Positions 32,869-43,414 are shown, counted from the stretch's first letter. The stretch: DNA of 43,646 nucleotides from Udeniomyces pyricola (GCA_039545295.1 BCIK01000037.1:1-43646); one strand, 5' to 3'. The notes: a model not told the origin generated them from the sequence alone. Numbers and translations: made by a program.

Positions 32869-33399
32869 TCATTGTTCACAACGTTGCACTAGAGAGACAA
32901 GTAAAAAACAGGGTGTCGGGGGGAAACGAGGGGCCGTGTCGAGAGAAGGAGGGCAGGAGAGCGGCAGAGCGGGAGAGCAGGAGGGCGAAGGAGCGGAGCG
33001 AAAAAGAAGAAGAAAAAACCACTCGAGTCGACAGCAAAGAGATCAGAGGTGTTTTTAAGGTAGCGGATAGTTGTCGGCATTGAGCCCACCAGCGCCCATG
33101 TCGCCGCAGAAAGCAGTTCGTGGGTACCGAGGGCACAAGATACAGCCAAATGCCTCCAATCATCATTCAATTCGTCGTCGACTCGGGTGGGAGGGTAATG
33201 GGAGAGGGTAGAGGGGAAAGAGTTTGGCGAGGGAAAGGGTGAGGACCGTGCAGAGAAAGAAGACTAACAGGTTGGACAGGGAGAGCTGATCCTTGAGCAG
33301 CTGAGAGATATCGAGGGGATATGAGAAGAATGGTGGGTGAGGAGAGGAGTGTATTCGGTCGTGGACTGGCCAGGTTTTTGAGGCGAAGGCGACTGTTGG
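32869..33399 (-). CDS. Unidentified short gene, partial model, start not found
   Basis: I do not recognise this protein. Three exons on the minus strand can be joined in phase: 33269-33399, 33023-33153 and 32869-32888 (stop). They read through SKTWPVHDRIHSS, HPPFFSYPLDISQLLKDQL, SLSNLHLAVSCALGTHELL, SAATWALVGSMPTTIRYL and KNTSDLFAVDS, then end. The sequence is not low complexity, has a plausible hydrophobic helix (SAATWALVG) and uses normal splice signals (donors GTTAGT, GTGGTT; acceptors CCCAG, TTGGAG, CTCTAG), so I think it is real. No ATG lies in the first of these exons. A candidate first exon is ATGATGGAGCCGACG at about 33527-33513 with donor GTACAC, but that would leave almost no promoter before the divergent gene at 33599. 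The end could also differ, since further exon-like segments lie at 32487-32850. Confidence 0.35.
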
Positions 33400-33598
33400 C
33401 TGGGAGGCGCTGTTCTTTTCTCAATTCACTTGACCACGTGGCAAGGACTAGGCTGTTAAAAGCTGTGCCACTCTGCGCACGTCAACGCGTGTACAGCGTT
33501 AGCGCAGGTGAGCGTCGGCTCCATCATATTACGCATGTTGTCACTCTGATCGCCTGTCCTCTTACTTCTCACCCCGTCCACGTTCCAGCACACCCAAT

Positions 33599-36500
33599 AT
33601 GACTACAACCTCATCGTCTCGTCCATCGGCATCTACCCCATCAGCTACACCTAATAGACTTCTCACCAAGCTCGCCGTCGTCGGTCTCGACCAGCCAGAG
33701 GATCGAGGCGCGAGGGCGTTCCTCTTCATGAAGCTCCAACTCGCTATTCATCCCGGCACTCGCTTCTATCCCCTCTTTCCAGGTCAGCTGCCGCTATCGA
33801 CATGATGTTGCTCCTACCTATATGCTCGATTCAAGCGGCCATTTGTTGACATGACCCCTTAATTTCTCCATAGACACCGACGTTCGCCTCTTGTCGTCCA
33901 TCTCTGCTGGCCTGCAACCTGGCGGCGATCTATCCCTTCCTCCCTCAACGGCCAGCGACGCACCCGAGGAACTCCTCCTTCAAGCTGCCTCTCGCCTCAA
34001 GATCCCCCTAGCCCCTCCTAAGCGCTTGGGCACTCCTTCACCGAGAATACCGAGCGATCTTAGGGTCAAAGTCGGCGTCCAAGACTTCTCTGTCTGCCTC
34101 AGTGTCGAGGGTCCACCGACAGCTGATGGTTCACGATCGGATTCGACCGTTGGGGGACGCGTCTCGCCAGGACCATCCGCAAGGACTCATTCGAGGCGGA
34201 GTAGCGTCGCAGGAGGTTCCGAGGCAGATTCGGTAGGCTTCATCGTTGTGCTCGAAGTGTTTGTACCGTATCGTACGCAACCTCCGTGAGTCTCTGCGAC
34301 GCGTACATGACGACCAAGGCGAGAAGGGGCGGCGGCGATCGACAAGACGACAAGGAAGGGTCGCTTTTGTCATTTGTCGTGGCATATATGCAACACCTTA
34401 CTGACGTTTGCGATACGTTCCTGATCAATATCCTAGACTTGACTGCTATACGGTTTGTCCCGTCTCGTTGGGCGGCAGCATGATACTCGCTCTTGCTGTT
34501 GATACCATCCGCAGCCTGCTACCGCTGACGCTGACTACTTGACTGCATCATCTACCTCATTTCCTTTCTTTGGCTACGCACAGATCTCTCTGCCTGTTCC
34601 GACGTGCCTATCCAATACCCTCACTTTCCACATTCCCTCTCATCCGGCACCTTCCACCAATGACTCGACCCCCCCAAGCCGTATCTTCACAACTACCTCT
34701 CCACCACTCTTGACGTCATCTGCCATACCGAGTTCATCGTCGAAAGAGAACGACCTCGAAGGTGCCTTCCGGTCGACGAGCCAGCTCGAGATTCGATGGG
34801 TCACAGCTCCGGAGAACACAACTTCCGCCAATGTTAAGAGACTCGAAAGCAATCTTGCTTACAGTCTCCGAACAACAGAGTCCGCAGCGGCCAGCGGAAG
34901 TGGATCCGGGAACGGTATCCGAAGCATAGAGGTCGAACTCGAAGGTCGGTTCGTCTACCAGCTACATTATCTGGGCATACACCAGAAAGCGCATCTCGAT
35001 ATCGAACTTGCCATCCCCTCGGACCAGCCATTTGGCTGGTCGACCCCGTTAACGGCCGCATCAGATCACCCAAGCTTTCTGTCGCTCGATGCCCACATCC
35101 CTCGGTTGTCCAACGACGCCGCCGCATCATCCAGCAGTCTTGACCAACTTCAATCTTCTACTTCTAGTTCCGCATTCGCCACTTCTCTCACTCCTTCTCC
35201 AGCGTCTCCTTCTCCTCTATCGTCTCGCCATTCTCCGTCCGCATCCTTTGCTGCCTTGTCCCAACCATCGCTTCTTCGGACGCCTCTGCCTTCCCTGACC
35301 GAAACTTCTGATGTGTCTTTCGCATTCGATGCATCATCGCCAAACCTGGCGTTTTCTCCCAATTCACCATCCCTTCGCCAGCCATCCACCTTCGTTCAAT
35401 CGTCCACTCCAGGGGCACCTCTTCCTTCTCCCCCAAAATTCTCTGACGCACGTATGGGCAATCGTGATGCCACAAACCGACCATCAACTGGACGATTCCG
35501 GGTTTATCTTGACGCGTCGAAACTTCACCGCTCACAAGACGTCCCTTTCGTCCTTGAGCTGCGCGGGACTTTGGTTCTGAGCTCGCCGTCCCAGCGCGAT
35601 GCAGTTGGCTCGACCGTCTATCTCCCGTACTTCGACACTGTAAACGATCTCGAACCTGGCATTTGTCGCTTTTCTGTATCCCATCAGAGTCCATCGTTGA
35701 CCTTCCCGGTCATTGCACCTGCCCGTACCAGACCGGTCACGATCCAACACCCTAGTCCCCATCAACGACGAGTGGCGGAGAAGACCCAACACTGGGACAT
35801 CCTCCTTCCACCACCTGCCTCGATTCCAATCCAACCAAGTTCCAAGCTTGCTGAGCTCTTTTTCACCTTGGATCTTCCTTCAGCTTCTGGTCCTTCGGCC
35901 ACGCCATCAGCAGGGAAGCGAGGCTCTCATCTTCTCGGGAACAGCGTCAACACGAACATCAGTGCCACAAGCAAAGCTACCCGTAGGCAATCTTTCGCCA
36001 CCCTCTCGAGTCACCTCTCTCGACAACCAGTCGCCGAGCTCCCATCATCTGCATCGCCATCAGAAGCTTGTTTCACACCCACGGCGACGGTACCCAAAGT
36101 CGAAGTCACCATCACCCTCGCTCCGACATATCCGCCACCTTTAACCCCTCTTCCTACCGTTTCATCTTCATCGTCATCATCCCCTGCACCTACGTTATGG
36201 AACCAGCATACCAAGCTCCACTTTGTGATTCCACCAACACCACTTTCTTTGACTGACGACTCTTCACTCGATACCAACAATCCTGACCTATCATTAGAGA
36301 CGGAACGCGATACCACCACATCCTCATCCTTGGCCGATCCTGAACCATTCGAATTTGGCATCATTGCTCTTCCACCTTCCAAGCTCTCTTCGACTACATT
36401 CACTGCCTTTCCCCCGATTGATTCCATGACTGCTTCATTATCTGTCCTCTCGGCAACTTTCAACGGATTCCCGATCCCCTTTTTCACTCACCTTTCGTCA

Positions 36501-38087
36501 CCTTCGCCACCTAACTCGGCTTCCATCGGTACATCTTCATCCTCCACGATCCCTTCTTCTGTCCCTTCGTCGTTTCTCACTGATCCAGCTGTCACTGGGG
36601 AGCAAGAGGTTGAGGATGGCGGAGGTTCTGTCCCGGGCGCGTTGGGGTACGTTCAGCTTCCGCTCTCGAGAGACGCGAGGGAGATGGGCGGAACGGTCGA
36701 AGTCTGCTTCGTCGTCCGACATCAGAACTTTAGACAAGAGGTTCACGATAGTGACAATACTGTGGAACAAGCGAGTCCTGCACGTGCTGGTAGGAGGTGG
36801 TTTGGCCGCTGGTCGAGGCGTGAGGGGCCAACAACTCGAGCGGAAAACAGCGTTCGGAGAAAGGGGGGTTTTAGGCTCGATGATGAGAGGGGAAAGGGAG
36901 AAGAGATCAGGTTGGGTTTACCTAGCTTCGAAGGTGAAGTTGGTTGGGCTGAAACAGTAGTCACGATTGCAGAAGGTCAGCGAGTTTCACTTTTTCAGTC
37001 TATCCTATCTTGACGTTGAAGACCAGACTAGCTAATGTTCGGCTTTCCTCCTGGATTCATGAAACTTGACTTGTGCACGGGCTTCACCCTTTCCTATTTG
37101 TGCCATCATAACCGTCGACATGGTACAGGCTATTCCACTCTCATTCTTTCGTCGTCAACCTCAAGTCCTGTTGTAGCATTCCCGTCTTCATCCCTAGATG
37201 CGCCTTCATCCCCCTCGAACTTTCGCTTCATTTCCTCGTCGCTTCCACCCCTCTACGCGCCTCATCTCTCGCTCCTTCTACGGTCCAATTCTATTGCCCC
37301 GTCATCATCTGTTTCGCCTTCCCATCGCCCTACTTCGAGCTTCCTGTCCCCTTCCACTCTTCTCTTAATGCTCCTGGCGCTCCTCGTAGCATCTACTGGA
37401 AGCGAGCTTCACCTCCTTCGAGAAGGGCTCGCGGACGTCGTGCTCGGCCTGCGAAAGGATGGGGAGGACCTTCGTGGGGAAGTGGGGAGATTGCAAGGGT
37501 TGATTGAAGGGCTAGGGAAGGGGAGAAGATATGATTGGATGAGAGAGGTGGAAGGAGATGGGATACCGATCGTGCCAACACCGTCGTTGCCAATCACATC
37601 GCCTGTAGACTCCCAGGAAGAGAAGGATAACGATGGAGAACACGACGAGTTGGTTGAGAAGCAACCTTCACCAATCGATGACGATAATTCGTCCATGCTC
37701 AAAATCACTGAAGAAGTCATGTTGTCGGATCAAGATTCAACGACGACACCGATTTCTTCTTCCATCGCATCGACAACTTTATCCTTGTCAGCCTCATCAT
37801 CGATGAACACGCCAATTATCCTCCGACCGACATTCATCAACATTCCCCCTTCACCTCATTCATCATCATCCTCCACCACTGACTCAATGACTCCATCATC
37901 CCCTTCCTCTTCGCCTTCATCATCGCCATCATCATCAGACCTCTCCCTAATCTTCCCTCCTCTCCGGTACCTTTCCACGTTCCAGAACGCACTCACCACC
38001 GTCGCTCAGCATCCAATCGGACGATCGGCTGGTTTGATCGCGCGCTTCATCGGTCGCGTGTTGAGCTCGGTCGTTTCGTGGGATTGA
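33599..38087 (+). CDS. Large protein of unknown function with one membrane segment
   Basis: Five exons: 33599-33782, 33874-34285, 34437-34452, 34515-36975, 37129-38087; 4032 nt, 1343 residues, phases consistent. I do not recognise the family. The N-terminus has a predicted folded segment (LTKLAVVGLDQPEDRGARAF then LFMKLQLAIHPGTRFYPLFP). Long Ser/Pro/Thr-rich stretches alternate with beta-rich segments such as RFRVYLDASKLH, VPFVLELRGTLVLSS and GTVEVCFVVRHQNFR. Near the C-terminus a hydrophobic segment of about 16-18 residues (STLLLMLLALLVAST, about 1098-1113) is followed by a probable coiled coil (GSELHLLREGLADVVLGLRK to about 1155). An acidic/Ser-rich linker and a final conserved-looking block (RYLSTFQNALTTVAQHPIGR) complete the protein. 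There is no N-terminal signal peptide, so it may be anchored by the late membrane segment with a large cytosolic domain. A 16-nt exon (34437-34452) encodes PLDCYT. Confidence 0.75.
34437..34452 (+). other. 16-nt microexon of the 1343-residue protein gene
   Basis: The upstream exon ends with two bases of a codon and the downstream exon starts in phase 0, so an exon of 3n+1 bases is required. ACTTGACTGCTATACG between TCCTAG and GTTTGT fits exactly. I saw no other candidate of suitable length with both signals. Confidence 0.65.
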
Positions 38088-38575
38088 AAAGATAGATTTT
38101 TTTTTAAGAGAAAAAACCTCGAGATACACGCGTGTCGATGGTTTTAGATGTATATCGTGAGATATATATATATATGTCACTATAGGTTTTCGAACCGAGC
38201 TGCCGGACTTCTTTCGTACATGGGTCTGACCTATAGTACATAGTATAAGGCTAGGTTTTATCCCTTCCGAATATCTCATGTATGTAGAACCCGAATTCCG
38301 CGCGACAGCTATGCATGCAAAGTTATATATAGTACTGTATGAATTAGTCTCATCTGATAATACCCCATGTTGAACCGATGCACTTCGACTTGTCTCCCCC
38401 TTCAACTCTTTCCGCATTCGCCAACCCCCAAACAATCGACTATCCTCACCTACACAGTCTCCACATGACCTTCCTTCGTGAACATCCATGTATGCTGCAT
38501 ACACACAAGCAATATCCTGACATCATCCATCCTAACGAATCGGTCAATCGTCGAGTCGATTTTGAATCTCATTTC
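38088..38575. other. Convergent 3' region between the 1343-residue gene and the TPP1-like gene
   Basis: About 490 bp, no gene seen. A T10 tract at 38096-38105 follows the plus-strand stop, then ATATATATATATG (38161-38174) and further AT-rich sequence to 38350. This is consistent with two transcript ends facing each other. Confidence 0.55.
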
Positions 38576-41500
38576 CTATTCCTTCATATTCGCTCTTAAA
38601 TCATCTGCCCAAGCATTGACGATATCTCTCTCCGCATCAAGCCTGGCGATCTCACGTTGGTACCAGGGATGGTTGAGTGGGTAATTTGGATGGAGAAGCG
38701 GACGGATAAGTAGGTATGGTTCCGTTGGGGAGTCGTCGGGTAGAGAAGACGTCATCGGGATAGCTGAGAAAGGCCAAGGCCGTTGCGTTGAAGGGATTGA
38801 TTTAGGTGGGGCGCATTTGGTCAGGGTTCTGGTGGGTGATATAGTAGGTGAAAGAGAGGTCTTGATGGCTTGGGATTCGGATACCGATAGAGGTTGGAGT
38901 TGATTGGAGAAAAGGTCCGGCTGGGATGAGGACGAGCGAGCGGAATGGTTAGATAGTTGCAATGGTGGTGGTAGAGAAAATTTCGAGACCGAATCAACCT
39001 GAAGTAGAGGTACTGTGACTGAAGTTCCATTCGTCAAGGGTGCAGAAGGTGAAAATGGAATGGGTTGAGGAGTAGATACGGCTTTCGTCGAACCGACCAT
39101 GTGATGAGAAGAAGGCGCGGCAGAGGATCGTTGAGCTTGAAGTTGATATGCAGGGATTCTCCACGTCTCGTCAAAGACTGCGGGTTTGATGGGTGGTGGT
39201 GGTGGTCCTGTCGGTAAAGATGATGTTCGAGGTGGATGTAGTGGCGATGCGAGGGAATTTGAGACAACACCTTGTTCAGGCGAGACTTTCTCTGCCACCC
39301 GACTGGGTTCAACGCTTGTTTGTTTGTTCCCCACTTCATGCTCGTATTCGCCTTGATCCTTGTGCTCGACCTGCGATCGTTCTTCGTCCATCGCTTCCAA
39401 CTCCCAACTCTCGTCGATCCGATGACTTCCCACATCCGATCCTGTCTCCCTGACGTCCTCCGTCCCACTCTCTGAAGAGACATCTCCAGTCAGTTCCTCA
39501 TCAATCTCCCTCATAACCTGCTCTTCCGACAAAGATTGACCCATTCGAACCATCATCGTCCTCGATGCCGGTTTCCTCTCTTCGTCAGTCTCAAGCTCGA
39601 CGCTCATTGGTTCCTCTATCGAAGATGCCTCTTGACTCTGCCACGTTCCCGATCCACCCGCCGACATCACATTGGAGTGTTGTGAGAGTTGATTCGAGGT
39701 TTGTGAGAGCTGATGGGAGCGCTGAGAGAGCGGAAGGGGATGAGTCTCGGAAAACACAGTCGACGATGAGTCTAGAGAATTGGCAGTCTCGTTCGAACTG
39801 AGCGAAGCGTAGGACGGTTCGACAAATGGCGATCCAGTCTCCACCAGAGAAGGCACGGCCATCAAAGACGAGATGCCAGTTGTCGATCTTTGACCGGCAG
39901 GAGGATACGAGAGGACGGTGGTGGCGGCAGAGATGCTGGATGTGCTGGTTGCAGAAGCGTATGGGACGCCTGTAGAAAGTCTGGTGGGAAGGTTTTGGGG
40001 ACGTTCTTGAGATTGCGTAAATGAATTCTCCGAGTCCGAGTTCGCTACCAGAACGATGGATGACGTCTTGCCGAGAGCCGCTCGCTTTCGCTTGCCGGTT
40101 GATGAGGGACTACGAGGAGGGGAATACGAAGAGGCTGGGATCTTGAACAGCTGAGAGTGAGAGGGGGAGGAGTGAGTTTCGGTTTGTGAAGATTGTGGCG
40201 TGCGAGCAGCTGTCTTCATGGCAGGTGCCGGCTGCGATGGAGGCTCGGTCTGCGAAGAATCCTCTGTTCTCGGACGCGGCGAGTGAGACTGCCTGGGAAG
40301 AGTGGACGAAGGCATGCGATGTTGGTTCCCAATTGCTGTCGTCGCTGTCTTGACCCTTCCGGCCGCGCGAAAACGTGACATATCTCGGGTTTTAGGCTTC
40401 CTGACTTGTAGCTCATCACCGGACGAAGAACTCGGCAAGGGCGAGGGTGAAAATTCCGTGCGATCATGACCTGAAAGAGAAGGATGGATAGCCAAGGAGC
40501 CATTCTGGGATTAGATCGGACACGAGACCACCTCGTAGAAGCGTGGACAAGGTTGGACATTCACATTTACTTAGTGGCTCGTCTACGTTCATGGAGTGCC
40601 TTATTGCATTTCGACTTGCTAAATTTGCTTCAGGCTCGGGTGATGGACTGAAATCCCACCATTCCATTCCCAGTCTATCGGCACAAGGTGGCGAACTCGT
40701 GACGAGCTTGCGTCGCTCGGGTGGGGTTGGGAACAAGTCAGAATGACGTCGAGGTTCCGGCTTATCAGGCTGGGGGGCAAGAATACTCGGATCCGGGGTT
40801 GACTCAGGAACGAGTTCTGGTTCAGCGTTCTGAGGGTTGTGACTATGGTAAAAATCCAAGAAGAAGCTGGCGGTCAACTGCCGAATTCGACACTGTTCTC
40901 TAGTATGGGTCATGCGTGAGAAACTGATATCGCCTCGAGCGAGGGCGGTTGGTTGACTTACCTGCTGAGCGTCATGACCCACTGCTTGACTGCTTGTAGT
41001 TCGTTGACGCTCCTGGCCTGCTCACAAAGAGTGAACGATTCAGTCTGACTGAAGACTCTGAGGGACAGGATCTCGATAGCGATTTCCTTGGGTGCATTAG
41101 AGCTGCGCGCGACGACGATGGGTCGGTATGAATCCAAGCGAATGAGGGAGTAGCGAAAAGAGGTAACCGTGGAGCCATAGCTAAGAAATCCGAAGAAAAC
41201 GTAGACATCGTGTTTGATAGAAATGTCAGCTTGCTTTGGAGTTGGCTCACTATTCGAATCTGCACGCATACATACGATTCAAACGCCTCGAGAGATTCCC
41301 TTGTGAATTTGACGACAAGATAATGGGTCATATCGCTGACCAAAGCCCAAAAAGGGTGTTGCCATGTGATGAACTAACGCGTCGGGTATGGTACAAAGCA
41401 GGAGCGGAGCATCAGCCATCTATCAAACCCTTTTATTATTAAGCAAAGTATACGAGCGCCCATGAGCCTCATCCCATCCGCTGGGAAACCTTGATACGAA

Positions 41501-41774
41501 TCCTCAGGCATTCTACAGAGACAAACACGTTGAATGGGGTTTCGATACTCGAGCATGAACGAACGCGCCGAACGCGCAGCCAGATGATAGGCAGCAGGCG
41601 TTTGGCCATGGCAGGAGGTATGTGGACTACATTTCTGTTACAGGGCAGAAGAGGTCTCACCTCTATGATTTGGACCACGTTGCCTTTGGTCCATGGTTCG
41701 GATATGTTGCGGGGTTGAGTCGATTGGGCATGTTGGACAAGCTTGCTCTTGAGCCACGCCTTGAGAGGGGGCAT
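38576..41774 (-). CDS. Probable shelterin TPP1/Tpz1-like telomere protein
   Basis: Five exons, complement of 38576-40470, 40571-40842, 40962-41249, 41276-41373, 41661-41774; 2667 nt, 888 residues. Start MPPLKAWLKSKLV. The first 170 residues look like the OB-fold of TPP1/Tpz1/Est3: KGNVVQIIEFITWQHPFWAL, then VSDMTHYLVVKFTRESLEAF, which parallels the human TPP1 segment VSDGTHSVRCLVTREAL in order and spacing. It continues through LIRLDSYRPIVVARS and IAIEILSLRVF. The rest is Ser/Pro/Gln-rich with a run of LSQ repeats. It ends in a conserved-looking block, about residues 848-888: PYLLIRPLLHPNYPLNHP, WYQREIARLDAERDIV and NAWADDLRANMKE. Known for the family: binds Pot1, caps telomeres, recruits telomerase; C-terminal segments bind partner proteins. 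My assignment rests on the OB-fold resemblance only; an unrelated OB-fold protein is possible. Confidence 0.6.
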
Positions 41775-42395
41775 CGGCGTGATGCGCTGGTCAGTTTGTC
41801 GAAGCGGGGATTAGCGGCTAAAACGAGAGCTTTATGAATATATCCCCACGGAGAGGTGATGATGAATGAATGAGGAGTCGATGTGTCGAGCGTAAGGTGT
41901 GGATACGGGATGTTGAGTGATGGAGCCGGACGTCGAGGTGATAGGCGTAATTGGGCAGCAGTTGCAACTCCAGCTGACGCACGTATCGGACGCGCCGACG
42001 TCGACGCGATTCGACGTATCACGTATAACGCAGATAAATTATAATGTACAGCTCAGCTCTTTCAATCTGTGATATCGCTGCAGCTGCTATATCACATGAA
42101 CTCGCCTATGTAAATTGGTCTAAACATATACATGATGTTTGTGATCTAGATTTTAGTTGATCCTTGAATCGACGTACCACAATATAATATCATCGAATAA
42201 GGTAGCTAGAGGTTACTCACTCCAATTTCATGGACGCCGCATGCTGCATGTTTCATGCTTTTGCCAGCTTCTGCTGTGCATGCTCCTGTTTCAGATCTCA
42301 GATCTCAGACGCCATTCCGTCGTCTTGCCCCCCCCCCCCCCGCTTTTCTTCTGCGGCGTCACGGCTGAGCGCTGACATCATGTGACACTCTCTGC
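41775..42395. promoter_or_regulatory. Upstream region of the TPP1-like gene
   Basis: About 620 bp with no clear gene. The C/T-rich sense leader of the TPP1-like gene lies at 41775-42000, followed by AT-rich sequence (42025-42190) and a C14 run at 42328-42341. Confidence 0.4.
42328..42341. repeat. C14 homopolymer
   Basis: Fourteen consecutive C on the plus strand in non-coding DNA. Confidence 0.9.
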
Positions 42396-42713
42396 ATGCC
42401 CACAATAACATCTTTTCTCTCCCAACAAGCCCTTCGTTTCTCACCCCTCATCCAGTCGCCCGTCCTGCCCCGATCGCCACAGAACGACAGCCAGCCCACG
42501 ACCTCCGAGGATGCGAGGACATTCATCTCCAAGCTCGATCCATCCCATCTACTAAGCTCGAAACCAAGCACAACTGTACCGTCACTCGATTGTTCCCTCT
42601 CGACACCGTACGGGCCTCCGTCTTTGCTGAGTCTCGGATGGTCTCTCTCTCTGACACGTCCGCACTGTGGACGTGGGGTACGACCACAGGAAGATGCTCT
42701 TCTGAACGATTGA
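42396..42713 (+). CDS. Possible small hypothetical protein, 105 aa
   Basis: Single open frame from an ATG in CTGC ATG CCC context, starting MPTITSFLSQQALRFSPLIQ and containing TSEDARTFISKLDPSHLLSS. I do not recognise it. For: the first half is not low complexity and the start is preceded by a C/T-rich stretch and the C14 run, as for other plus-strand starts here. Against: it is short, Ser/Pro-rich, intron-less in an intron-rich window, and its end lies just before the repeat-rich terminus. A donor-like GTCTCT near 42640 would allow a longer spliced gene, but no downstream exon was found. Confidence 0.25.
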   Translation: MPTITSFLSQQALRFSPLIQSPVLPRSPQNDSQPTTSEDARTFISKLDPSHLLSSKPSTTVPSLDCSLSTPYGPPSLLSLGWSLSLTRPHCGRGVRPQEDALLND

Positions 42714-42790
42714 CTGTCGACTGCCGACTGACGACTGTCAAACGTCATACGCTGAGCGATGAGCGATGAGCGACGATGTAGCGACTGTAG
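42700..42790. repeat. Short imperfect repeats GACTG and GAGCGAT
   Basis: Clustered CGACTG-type units at about 42715-42740 (with variable spacers), then GAGCGAT repeated three times at about 42753-42772. They mark the start of the repeat-rich right end. Confidence 0.6.
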
Positions 42791-42840
42791 ATTCACATGA
42801 TCGCGCGTCGTGCGTGTCCAGAGATGCGGTGCAGTCCACC

Positions 42841-42882
42841 ATGCACCATGCACCATGCACCATGCACCATGCACCATGCACC
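42841..42882. repeat. Perfect 7-bp tandem repeat ATGCACC x6
   Basis: Six exact copies of ATGCACC (42 bp) bounded by CC ACC and AAGAGCCC. Confidence 0.97.
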
Positions 42883-43048
42883 AAGAGCCCACGAGTTGCA
42901 GATCTATCGGTCCGCCTAGGATCGCTTTCGCTACGGTCACTTGCCACCTAGGTTGCTCGGGAGGACAGGACGAAGGGGGGTACTCCTCGTGTGATGGTCG
43001 AGTCTGATGTGTGAGTCGCCTGTCCCATCTTGCACATGAGCCGTCCGT

Positions 43049-43180
43049 ATCTTGGACTGTATCTGAATCGCATATTTAATCGCATGTTAAATCGCATATT
43101 GAATCGTATATCGAACTGTATACTGGACTGTATATCGAACTGTATACTGAACTGTAAACTGGACCATATATTGGTACGTA
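43049..43180. repeat. Degenerate 12-bp minisatellite, consensus near AATCGCATATTG / AACTGTATACTG
   Basis: About eleven units of exactly 12 bp, each diverged (for example AATCGCATATTT, AATCGCATGTTA, AATCGTATATCG, AACTGTATACTG, GACTGTATATCG, AACTGTAAACTG). The constant spacing with no indels keeps frames open on both strands, giving four-residue periodic peptides that are artefacts. Confidence 0.85.
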
Positions 43181-43304
43181 TATCGCATATCCTGTCTCGT
43201 GTCGTCATGCATGGCCGATCTGTAGCTGACCCATCGCTTACTTATCTCAACGCTCAGCTGGCCGTGAAGATGAGACGCGCTAGTGTATGCATGGCTCTGT
43301 CTTT

Positions 43305-43340
43305 GTGCACGATGTTGTGCACGATGCTGTGCACGATGCT
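43305..43340. repeat. 12-bp tandem repeat GTGCACGATGCT x3
   Basis: Three consecutive 12-bp units at 43305, 43317 and 43329, the first with one substitution. Each contains the palindrome GTGCAC. Confidence 0.95.
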
Positions 43341-43390
43341 GACACTGCTGGCCGTGTGTGCGTGTGTCGACGAGCTCTGGCGACTGATCT

Positions 43391-43414
43391 AACGACCAGA
43401 CTGATGACCAGACT
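43391..43414. repeat. 12-bp tandem repeat, two copies of (A/G)A(C/T)GACCAGACT
   Basis: AACGACCAGACT is followed directly by GATGACCAGACT, then a related diverged GACGACTG. Again 12 bp. Confidence 0.75.

Noticed and set aside
36011..36487. 158-residue minus-strand frame inside the 1343-residue gene
   Set aside because: Antisense shadow of exon 34515-36975; its Val/Gly/Ser bias reflects the Ser/Thr/Pro codons on the other strand.
42359..42940. 193-residue minus-strand frame containing the 7-bp repeat (GAWCMVH repeats)
   Set aside because: The repeat unit is 7 bp, so it reads as a 7-residue peptide period without meaning. It is open only because the repeat lacks stops.
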